Source: Moniliella sp. 'wahieum'
Taxonomy: Eukaryota; Basidiomycota; Moniliellomycetes; Moniliellales; Moniliellaceae
Length of the DNA: 64,000 nt
Assembly: GCA_003971905.1 (NCBI GenBank)
Contig: RSEE01000034.1
Coordinates: 62,001 to 126,000, forward strand
Reading direction: 5' to 3'
In this document: piece after piece, positions 55,974-64,000 of the stretch
Layout of the letters: the number at the start of each line of letters is the position of its first letter
Numbering within the stretch: position 1 is the stretch's first letter
The notes under the pieces: generated by a model
The model's input: the letters and a program-made list of their open reading frames with translations, nothing else
Told to the model about the DNA's origin: nothing
The model's database searches: none
Made by a program: the position numbers and the translations under genes

Positions 55974-56606
55974 GTGATGTTGTTGCTGGCGGGGCTAAAA
56001 CTGGCGCTCCAGTTCATGTTGACCGTGGCTTGTCTGGTTGTCGCCGAAGGTCTTCTGCTTGCCTCTGGGATTGGCCTGGCCCTGGGCTTGCTTAGGATCC
56101 CAGCACTGCTGGCCTCCATCCGGAAGGGTCGGTCCTTGTCCCGTGCCTACCCTCGCCCTCGTCCCCTTGACCTGAATCCCACCAGCACACGCATGCCAGC
56201 GGAGCCTGCTCTTCCGGCCTGCCTGTCGCCAACATCGACGATGGTTGCTCGCCACGTTGCCACCCAGCCCGAAGCAGTCCGTGCCACAGCCAGCATTCTC
56301 CTTTTCCGCTTAATCAAAGCAAAGGCTATGGGTACCCGGGCCAGGCCAAGCCACGTTTCCCGCATTAAGGTCATCCCTCCCCCGCGGCAGACACAAAGCA
56401 TGCCCAATTCACCCTCCTCCGAGTCACATCATCACCTCTATCCTGTACCCCTGATGTTGGGGCAAATTACCATTGGATCTCCCCCCATGTCCCCTCCATT
56501 CCGCAGAGAGCATCAGCGCGCCATTAGCATTGCCTCTCATCATGCACTTCTTCTTTCTGACCGCATCTTTTCGCCTTCTCTTGGATACGACTACTATAAG
56601 ACTTGA
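55974..56606 (+). CDS. Hypothetical protein with N-terminal hydrophobic segments
   Basis: I do not recognise this 210-codon frame. It starts MMLLLAGLKLALQFMLTVAC and continues hydrophobic (VVAEGLLLASGIGLALGLL), suggesting a signal peptide or two membrane helices. A basic, Ser/Pro/Arg-rich region follows (SIRKGRSLSRAYPRPRPLD) and the end is FSPSLGYDYYKT. No overlapping frame looks better, and a pyrimidine tract stands upstream. It could be a real small membrane or secreted protein, or a chance frame. Confidence 0.4.
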   Translation: MMLLLAGLKLALQFMLTVACLVVAEGLLLASGIGLALGLLRIPALLASIRKGRSLSRAYPRPRPLDLNPTSTRMPAEPALPACLSPTSTMVARHVATQPEAVRATASILLFRLIKAKAMGTRARPSHVSRIKVIPPPRQTQSMPNSPSSESHHHLYPVPLMLGQITIGSPPMSPPFRREHQRAISIASHHALLLSDRIFSPSLGYDYYKT

Positions 56607-56994
56607 AAAGCCAAAGCCCATTATACAGTTGTACTTTTTGTTGGGATTCTGTCTACCGGCTCTTTTTCCCTTCTAATTCTTGGGCACGTGAAGGAAAGAG
56701 GGACTCTCAGTGTTACACGCTCTTTTGACCATTTCCCCTGCATTCTTTCCCTTTCTAGTCGAACGATTAAGCTGGTTTATCGGACACAGGATGACCTCCA
56801 TATCCCAGTGGGTATGGATACCGCAAAAAACTAATCGCCTATAAGGAAGCTATCTTAAAAAGGAACAAAGATTAGGATAGATGGATATGTATGGGCATGA
56901 GCAGAATTCCCCTTCCAATGGGGGGCAGAACAGAATTCCCCTTCCAATGGGGCAGAACAGAATTTCCCTTCCAATGGGGTCAGATCTACACCAT
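56607..56994. other. Intergenic with a minisatellite
   Basis: AT-richer than the surroundings. It contains the tandem repeat at 56899-56985 next to the oxidase stop codon. No gene is seen. Confidence 0.5.
56899..56985. repeat. Three-copy minisatellite (about 27 bases)
   Basis: Unit core AGAATTCCCCTTCCAATGGG, with an internal CCCCTTCCAATGGGG near-palindrome. The third copy has a T for C change (AATTTCCC). Confidence 0.8.
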
Positions 56995-58264
56995 TCAGAG
57001 CTTGCTCTTGGTGGCAGCGGGTGCCGCGACCTGCTGTTGAATCAATTGGGACACCAAGTAGGCCGTGCCCATCGAGGCCTGGTACCCGGCAGGGCCCAGT
57101 CCATACGCATGCACAGACGGCACCGTCCCATCGCTTGCCTTGACTGCCTGACCGATTTCGACCCGGGGCCCACCTTGCCGAGCCGGGCGAAGACCGGCGT
57201 GCGAAGAGATAATCTTGGCTTGCAGTTTTTTCCACGCATCGGGGTCCGCCTTGACCTGGGCTCGGGCTTGCTCCAACGCTGCTCCCTCCAAATCAGCAGG
57301 CAGCAAGAGGTCGGGGCAAATGCCGATCGTGTTTTTCAAGATGGCCTCCTGGGTGCGCGGATCAACCTTGGCATCGTAGCTGTGCTCGGTAAACGTCCCA
57401 CCGCAAATGACTTGGCCCGACTTGGCGCGGAATGACGTACCCGACCGCGGGGGAGTACTCTGAAGCCGAGTGCTTGTCCACCACTGCCATCACGCACCGA
57501 GGCACCTTGGTAAACCGCTCCGAATACACCACCGCCACTTGGCCCCGGATCGGGAACACCTTATCGTCCATCACGTCCGTCAGCTTTCCCGCTCCAAGAC
57601 CGGTCGCGTTCACCACGCCATCCACCTTGCCATTGGCGCTGGCCACCCCCACGGCCGCCGCCAAGCTCTCGACCTGGCCCGAGCGAATGAATTGCACTGC
57701 AGGGCCCGGCGGTGAGGAAAGGGGCACCCCAAAGAGAGGCGACAGCACCGTTTTGGCAGGCACATCCTCGGGGGTAGTCAGCTGGCGCACAAGCCACTTG
57801 GTGTACTCGGGTACGTTGAGCAAATGGGACATGTAGCGCGCGCCGGTGGCTTGATCAAAGGTAAACCCAGGGGTCAGGTGGGCAAACCAAGGAGTGCTTT
57901 TCAACTCTTGTCCTCAAATGGAGCTAGGATGAGTTCTTGGTCCGACACGAGGCCCTGCTGTTCGAGGGCCAACCAAATACGGAAGGTGAGCGCATCAAAC
58001 CCTTGGTTTCGCGCCGCGTTCTCCTCACCAGGATCGACAAACGAACACCAATTTGCTCCCGCCCAAGGACTCGCATAGGCACTAGACTGGTCTCCGGGCA
58101 GCTCGCGCGCAACGATAGTGACCTTGTATCCGGCCAGTCGGAGCGCCAGCGAGGCCGTCAGGCCAGTAACTGATCAGAGTCAGCGCTGGATTGGCGCACC
58201 AAAGAGCATCAGTCGGATGGAAGGGCGTACCTCCAGCACCAAGAACAGCGATATGGGGTGTCAT
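56995..58264 (-). CDS. DAO1: D-amino-acid oxidase, peroxisomal (C-terminal SKL)
   Basis: FAD enzyme that deaminates D-amino acids to keto acids, ammonia and H2O2 in peroxisomes. Exon 1 is 58264-58231 ([11 protein letters not shown]). The intron 58170-58230 is 61 bases. The next codons complete the dinucleotide fold ([20 protein letters not shown]). [17 protein letters not shown], the FAD/substrate block [30 protein letters not shown], the substrate-binding [16 protein letters not shown] and [17 protein letters not shown] all fit the family. The last residues are AATKSKL, a type 1 peroxisome signal. Two slips occur: near 57915 (APFED then [15 protein letters not shown]) and near 57428 (YVIPR then [19 protein letters not shown]). 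About 370-380 residues in all, close to Rhodotorula DAAO. Inducibility by D-amino acids is typical of such genes but is not shown here. Confidence 0.93.
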
Positions 58265-59759
58265 GACCAGTACACTGCAAGGTTGACGCACTGATGGCGG
58301 TGGAGGGACAAGAAGAAGACCAAAGCTTGGTCTTGCCTTTCGCTGGACAGGATGGCCGGATTAATACGTTTCGATTATCGGTTTTGCCGGTTTTGCTGCT
58401 TCCTGGCCTTTGTTGGACCGTGCCATCATTCTAATCATTAATCAACTCCGGATGATCGATGATCGATGATCGAGATGATCCATCTCATACATGTGTCACA
58501 TGTCAGGCCACCCCTACTTTGCTTCGATCAATATACGACACGGCTTTTGTGTGGGGTCTGCTCCACATAAGACCCAGGGATCCCGGGAGCAGCGATAAGA
58601 TCGATAAGATTGGGCAGCCTTAGCGTTACGCCTTGGGCCGTACTATAGTTACCGGAGTTACCTGCAGTTGCCAAGACCTTCGATTGAGCATCATGCATCA
58701 TGATTGATGGATCGAGAAGAGAAAATGATCCTTCTAGCTTGAGGCTCTTCAAGCTTCAGGCCCAGGCCCAGACCCAGGCCCTCAGCGTCAGCGCTCAGGC
58801 ATACATCCTGAGGGCCTCGGACCCTGAGGCTGAGGCCAGCTTCGGACTTGAAGCTTGAAGCTTGAAGCTTTTGACGTGCGCGTAACGCGTAACACGGCGC
58901 GCGTCATGCACGTCATGCGCCATGTGTCATGCATGTCATGGCGTCACGTCAAGGTCGTCAAGCTGTCAAGAACCAAAGTCAAAGCGATACTTTTTAATTA
59001 GCCGCCGCACCCAAATGGCCCTGGGTAAAACGTCTGTTGGTTGAGCGCGAACCTTAAGCCTCTGCCTTAACGAACTCAGCGATACACAAGGCCCAGCGAC
59101 GCAAGGGTGGGAGACTCGCTCGTTTGGCCAAGCGCTAAGGTGTTTCTCATTCCCGAGAGCTTGGTTGGTTTCTCGTTTTTGTTCCTTGCTCCGCAGTCAA
59201 CAGGGTTGCTGGTGTGGGAACTTGACGGCTTGAAAAGCTTTTGATGTCCCTCTGTAGATAGGTGGCTGTTGGCTGGCTTAGACCATTATCGCCACAACTA
59301 ATAGTGCAATTGCATTACCCTCGAGGGCCATCGGGACTCCTGGTCTCATCAATATCCCTAACTGCTAGAGTAGCAGTTGGGAGCACTCGCGATCCTGTGG
59401 ATCAGCTGTAAAGCAGTCTTCAGATAAGGGGTGAAAGCAAAGTGGTGAGCCACAAGTCTTCAAGCAACGTCTAAAGGGAATGAGACATTAGAGAGAGAAG
59501 GGAGATGGAACGAGCATGTCAACCTGCGAGCGGAACTCTCCCGTTCGGCTGTAAGCGGGCGTCACCGGGTCACCGATCCAGTGAGAGCCGTGGCGGGGGA
59601 ACCGTTGCACCATCCTCCAACACTAACAGTTGGAAGAAAAAAAGGCAACACGCGAAACCGGCTCATGTGCCTCAAAACCTTTAAGCAAGGTTGAAATACC
59701 AACCCATCGCTCAGCATTCTACATGGGCAGAGGCAACGCATCCAACGGGTGGGCACAGT
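58265..59759. other. Intergenic; includes a structured stretch
   Basis: GATGATCGATGATCGATGATCGAGATGATC lies at 58452-58480 and a triple GAAGCTT unit at 58848-58870. 59000-59660 is listed separately as a possible structured RNA. No protein gene is seen. Confidence 0.5.
59040..59660 (+). ncRNA. Possible structured non-coding RNA (strand uncertain)
   Basis: No coding frame is present, yet perfect hairpins cluster here: AACTGCTA/TAGCAGTT with loop GAG (59360-59378, extendable by three pairs), GATCC/GGATC with loop TGT (59391-59403), GTGG/CCAC with loop TGAG (59442-59453) and TCCAAC/GTTGGA (59616-59634). The base composition is more even than nearby DNA and it lies just upstream of a tRNA gene. 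I could not match it to RNase P, RNase MRP, SRP, U3, telomerase RNA or a group I intron core. Confidence 0.25.
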
Positions 59760-59858
59760 GTTCTATTAGCTCAGTTGGCTAGAGCGTCCGACTGTTACAC
59801 AGACGGCCCTGTCCCTGTTATCATCGGGAGGTCGTTGGTTCGAGCCCAACATGGAACG
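59760..59858 (+). tRNA. tRNA-Asn (anticodon GTT) with a 25-base intron
   Basis: The cloverleaf folds by hand. Acceptor GTTCTAT (59760-59766) pairs with ATGGAAC (59851-59857, one G-T pair). D-arm GCTCAGTTGGCTAGAGC. Anticodon stem TCCGA (59787-59791) pairs with TCGGG (59824-59828). Anticodon GTT is at 59794-59796. T-arm GTTGG-TTCGAGC-CCAAC. The intron 59798-59822 sits at the canonical nuclear position after base 37. CCA is not encoded. The internal A and B boxes are TAGCTCAGTTGG and GGTTCGAGCCC. Confidence 0.93.
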
Positions 59859-59865
59859 TTTTTTT
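59859..59865 (+). terminator. RNA polymerase III terminator
   Basis: A run of seven T directly after the tRNA discriminator base. Confidence 0.8.
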
Positions 59866-60203
59866 GTTCTGCTGCCATCAAATCCACTTGACAGACTCTA
59901 CGACGTTGTCAGTCACCATCATACCCAGCCCTCCCTTACCCCCTTCCGTGCGTCATTGCGTATCGGCGCTATGAATGTCATCTCCTTTTTTTGTTCCGGA
60001 ACGATCAAGGAAGCCGAAGAGATGGATGGGATTCACAAAACGAGACTTGCAGTACGTATATCGGACACACTGTGCCGCAAAATGTGTGCCGACAACAGAG
60101 TGGAAAAAGACAAAAGAAAACATGTAGGAGGCATATCCTCACCAGGAGAAAGTAGGATTATAAGTTGCAGGGGCACACAAGGGAGTAGCGAAACATTGTA
60201 CCC
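59866..60203. other. Intergenic, no gene seen
   Basis: Between the tRNA and the 3' end of the GH5 gene. No motif is recognised. Confidence 0.5.
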
Positions 60204-62478
60204 TTAGGTGGAGGGGCTGGTCCAGCTGATCCCGGGGTTAGAACCACAAGGTTGAGTGGATAAGCTTGAGAAGAACTGGCGAGGGTTTTCAGTGGGATTA
60301 AATTTGGGAATGTTGCCCAACTGGAGCTGCGTGATGAAGCTCCATTGCATTTGCCAATTGTTGGAAGAAGATGAAGAGTTCATGGCTTTGTACGTCCAAA
60401 AGAAACTCCCTCCCGACCAACCGTAGGCGGAGGCCTGAGCATTGAAATACTGTTGAGACCAAGTCGCGTTGGTAGTGGACATCCCGCTGGCTAAACTCCA
60501 TTCAGTCTTGACAGTTGGCACAGGGAAGGAGGAGTACGATTGCACGTTGCTACAGACCAACGAGTAGATCTGGTTCGCGTTGGTCTTCGGGGGGTAGGTG
60601 CCAGGGTAAGGATTGTCGTTAAAGACGAGCAAGCGTGGGTCCTTGCCCAAGGCAAAGTTGTGCCAGTATTGTGTAGGATTGGAAGCAAAGCCATGGTGGA
60701 AAAACATGGTGTAGTTGGCTTGCGATAACGTGGTATAGGTACGGTTGTAAAAGTTCATCGTCGTCTGCAGCCGACTGGGGGTGGCGCCCTGGGGACCGTT
60801 AGGCTCATTGACCGGCGTGATGGCAGATACGACCGAGCGATAGGGATGGGGGTCCAACCAGTCAACCAAGGCTTGGATCAACCGATCGGAACGAGCTTGG
60901 TTGGTCGAATTCCACCAGGTTGGGTGAGAGGTGGCTTGTCCGCTCGCCTGGTCGCCCGACTGGGAACCCATAAGCTGGTGCATATCAATCACCGCTCGCA
61001 TGTTTCGCTTCCAGAGCCAGCCAAGCATCTGCGTCAAGTGATCGAGATGAGTACCGTTGATGTAGGGTTCGTTGCCCTCAGTGGGTACCCAGAACCAATA
61101 AGCACAAGGGATGCGCACCATGTTGATTCCTGCTTCGTGAAGAATCTGGACATCCGTCTCATTGAGAAAGCTGCTCATGTAGTTCTCTAGAACTTCCGTT
61201 GTTCGGTTCCCCAACGTCTCGTGGAACGTCCATTCATCGGGCGCATTGGGGGCGTACTGCGCCCACCAATCCGTATCGAGCCACTGCTCATGCACGAGCC
61301 AGTTTCCTAGCGACACACCATACGCCTTTGAGTCTGGTTGACTCCAATCCCATGCCGGGAGAGGCTTGATGTTGCGGGGATCATTTCCACTTGAGTCGAG
61401 CGGTGGTTGGGAGCCAGACCCGGAGGACGAGGAGCCGGGATGGCTCGATCCGGGAGCAGCTGCCGTCTTGTGCGACAACCCAATTCCCAGACCTACGCCC
61501 AACCCCGCCCCCACAGCCACCAAGACAAGGATTAGGAAGGCGAACCACCAAGGATGGCGCCGGACCCATGACTTGCGGGGCGGAGGGGAATCGCCAAAAA
61601 GCGCAGCACCCTCTTGAAATTCGTCTGAGCCGTTCGACTTTTCCCAGGCACCAATCTAAAAACAGTCAGTCTCGGTCTTCGAAGCTGCGGATGAGAGAAC
61701 ATACCTCAGTGGAACGTGACTTGGAAGGCCAGAAGCGAAAGGTAGATGTGGATGCGTTTTGGGCCGAAATGGACTTGCCAGCGAGAAGAAGTGAGCGCGA
61801 ATCGCGTTCATTATCCTGTGAGTACGATTTCTTCCGATGCGATGGACGCCATTCCACATAGTCGGCATCTATTGGGGCAGAGGGTTCTTCGGCAACCAAT
61901 GTCTGGGTAGAGTCATGCCGCTTGTCATACTTGTGCTTCAGAAGAGCAATCTCCTCCTCCTTTTCCCCAGAGTCAAACTCAGGAAGCACCACTCGAATGG
62001 TTTGGACCGGTTTGGTCTGTTCTGTACGAACAGGGGCGGCGGCTGCAGTTGAATGCTTCTTTACTTTGGTCCTGCTGGATTTGCGCCCACCTCCGCTCTT
62101 AGCTGAAACCAGCGCAGGGTCCTGTGACTTGGTAGAATCGCTGATGATGCGGCCTGAATGAGTGCGGGTTGCAGCACGTGCCGGTACAGGAGGTTGGGAT
62201 GGGAGTCTTGGCTTCGGTTCCAAAGCACCAGGAGGGACGCTTTTTCCCTTTTCGGGTTTGGCAACTTTTGGATCGGTCCCCTTCTTAGCCGGAGAAGGCG
62301 AGGGATGAGAATGTTTTTGGCTCGCTGTTTTGGGGGTCCCACTCGCGGACGGTTTTGACCCTAAAGGCTTTGGGGAGGGCTTCCCAAAGTAGGCACGGAA
62401 ATATGCGTCGTTGCGCGGCTCTTCTTCCTCTTTGGAATTGGGAGGGTCCCTTTTGCCATCTCGGCCAGGAGCTGGCAT
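60204..62478 (-). CDS. GH5 exo-beta-1,3-glucanase, type II membrane protein
   Basis: Cell-wall glucan hydrolase of the Exg1/ExgD type (GH5 subfamily 9). ATG at 62478 (MPAPGRDGKRDPPNSKEEEE) is preferred; an in-frame upstream Met at 62607 is possible. Exon 1 (62478-61705) encodes a long basic Ser/Pro/Lys-rich cytosolic region. The intron 61656-61704 (49 bases) joins RSTE to IGAWEKSNG in phase. Exon 2 has a single membrane helix (WWFAFLILVLVAVGAGLG), a Ser/Gly linker and the catalytic domain: GVSLGNWLVHEQWL, AGINMVRIPCAYWFW, VIDMHQLMGSQSGDQ, AITPVNEPNG (acid/base Glu) and TVKTEWSLASG (nucleophile Glu), then GGSFFWTYK. No frame slip is seen; 741 residues. The topology puts the enzyme at the outer face of the plasma membrane, where it would trim wall beta-1,3-glucan. 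Confidence 0.93.
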
Positions 62479-64000
62479 CGTGTGTGAAGGTCTGAATGGA
62501 TGTAGGGGCTGGAGGGCAACAGGTGGGGTGCTGGCCACAACTTCGGAGGACTCACAGCTCAGGTCTCTCTCAAAATGGTTGGCTCGGCAAGCGGTGGTAC
62601 AGGACAACCAAGGAAAGGTGGATCTGATAAAGAAAAGACGTGGGTCTAGTTAGCCTCTCGATCCGGCACCTCATCGCTTACACCCCACACCCACCAGCGT
62701 GGCGGTCACCACGCCCCCTCAATGCGAACAGGTGGGAAGTGGGCTTGTTCGAAACGTACCAACGGCAGGATAGAGGAGGTGGAGGAGCAAAGCGAAGTAT
62801 CTGCGGCAAGTCTGTAGTTGTGTTGTAGCAGCTAAGAACCCCGATGACAAGTCTGTGGTTGTGCAGCATGCTGAATCTACATAGGTAGAGTCTTGCGCAA
62901 TTTTAATTGGTTGGACGATGTGATCTACAAACTGCTGCGCACGGGGGCAGTCGCCACAGTGATATGCGGATCCTATCGAGTAACCGGGGGTGCCGTTGCA
63001 TTAAATAACGCGTCTCCGCCTCAGCACGGGCCGGGGGGAGAGCCTATTCTCGCCTATCCCGTCCACCATGAATCGCGTAGACCAGACATCCAGTCATCGC
63101 CACTGCGTCACCGGCGGCCGGTCACCTCTGTGGGCCTATGGTCTTTCGTGGCCAAGGTCACTTCCATCACCGGCACCGCTGACCGATGAGTGACACCATG
63201 TGTGATGTGCGTGTGATCTTGTTCTGATGTGTGGCGTTTCCGGCTCAATAATGACAACTTGGAATCACCATGTCTTCAATCGCAATTTGATCTCCATCGA
63301 CCACCATTTCCATTTACTAGCTTTACTGTCCTTTCGGCTCCTCCTGGGCGTTAATACATTCATCTCCACTAGCCTATACTCCCCCTCAGACATCCCACAT
63401 CGTGCATGAGGCCAGGGGTTTTCTTCAGCGGTTGTTTAGTTATCGAAGTGATCAAAAAGATGTTAATTTTGTTGAGCGTGGGAGTCGTTGTGTCACACTG
63501 ATGACACCTTTGCTTGAAGAGCAACGGCAATAACCCTCAGGGCAGCCGTGTTGGTATGGTTGCAAGGCCAAATTCGCCTTCACCTCGTCGAAATGAGCTG
63601 CTAGTCTGACTGGGTGCGTGGGATTGCTGGGAAAATGAACCACAATACCATACCCCCGATCCATGATACCCTTTCCACCGATCCCTTGACGCTCTGGGCG
63701 AAGGGCCACTCTTCCGACTGTGAAAAGAGCAAAATGAGTCCCTATCCTGCTGCGTGGTAGTGCAGCATGAAAGCGTTCATATTGCTACAAATAGCCCTGT
63801 GTAAAACACGTAGCCCCAGGGCAGGAGGGCTAAGAGCTGTTGGCGCGCCAAACGAGAGCCAGTGTACCTGAAATATAAGAGAAGGCGGTGGTGGAAGGGT
63901 GGTGTACACCCATACGATGCACGAGGCAAAAGGCCGAGGGAGGGGGGGGATCGATGTTACGGGGCGCTCCGGTTATCTCCGGACGCTGAGCCCCGCGTGT
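62479..64000. other. No recognisable gene to window end
   Basis: Contains the GH5 promoter. A short minus frame at 63452-63709 includes HGCPEGYCRC but cannot be assigned. Nothing else is supported. Confidence 0.45.

Noticed and set aside
56899-56985. Possible CRISPR-like array
   Set aside because: Contiguous tandem units without spacers in a eukaryotic 3' flank; a minisatellite.
59040-59660. Group I intron or rRNA fragment
   Set aside because: No recognisable P7 core or rRNA-conserved words could be found; kept only as an unassigned structured stretch.
63452-63709. 85-codon minus-strand frame with CPEGYCRC
   Set aside because: Too short, no flanking exon or family match; mentioned only in the region note.

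Overview
The window looks like nuclear DNA of a GC-rich basidiomycete fungus. Genes have zero to three short GT-AG introns, often with CTAAC/CTGAC branch sites. There is a membrane-anchored GH9 cellulase, a peroxisomal D-amino-acid oxidase ending in SKL, a Hog1-type MAP kinase, a Nem1-type phosphatase and an intron-containing tRNA-Asn. The class within Basidiomycota cannot be settled from the sequence alone. All assignments come from reading motifs by eye; no search was run.

Layout: 1-5286 (+) large unassigned coiled-coil/proline-rich protein with a frame-broken 5' part; 6665-7799 (+) class B-like DyP peroxidase; 8627-9637 (-) candidate eIF4E-binding protein with a C-terminal TOS motif; 11519-13534 (-) Atos/FAM214-like protein; 14359-16116 (+) Pep12/syntaxin-7-like Qa-SNARE; 17587-19612 (+) Nem1-like phosphatase; 20600-26072 (-) glycogen debranching enzyme; 27364-27953 (-) EMC6; 28874-29918 (-) Kre9-like GPI-anchored surface protein; 30874-31971 (-) Hog1; 33551-34774 (-) non-LTR retroelement relic; 37229-39914 (+) HAL/Npr1-type kinase; 40378-42446 (-) GH9; 44407-50351 (-) Slh1/ASCC3 helicase; 51396-53871 (+) Zap1-like zinc regulator; 54137-55460 (-) mitochondrial J-domain protein; 55974-56606 (+) hypothetical ORF; 56995-58264 (-) D-amino-acid oxidase; 59760-59858 (+) tRNA-Asn; 60204-62478 (-) GH5 exo-beta-1,3-glucanase.

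The genes are mostly housekeeping and unlinked in function. Loose themes are cell surface and wall (GH9, GH5, Kre9-like protein), stress and nutrient signalling (Hog1, HAL kinase, Zap1, the TOS-motif protein) and the endomembrane system (EMC6, Pep12-like SNARE, Nem1). Intergenic DNA is long (0.3-2.5 kb) and full of short palindromic words and simple repeats. Introns carry mononucleotide or microsatellite tracts.

Many recognisable genes are interrupted by isolated one- or two-base slips, several of them at runs of C or G. Because Hog1, EMC6 and the GH5 gene read through cleanly, I interpret most slips as sequencing/assembly indels rather than gene decay, but the sequence cannot prove this. Exact exon ends near slips are approximate.
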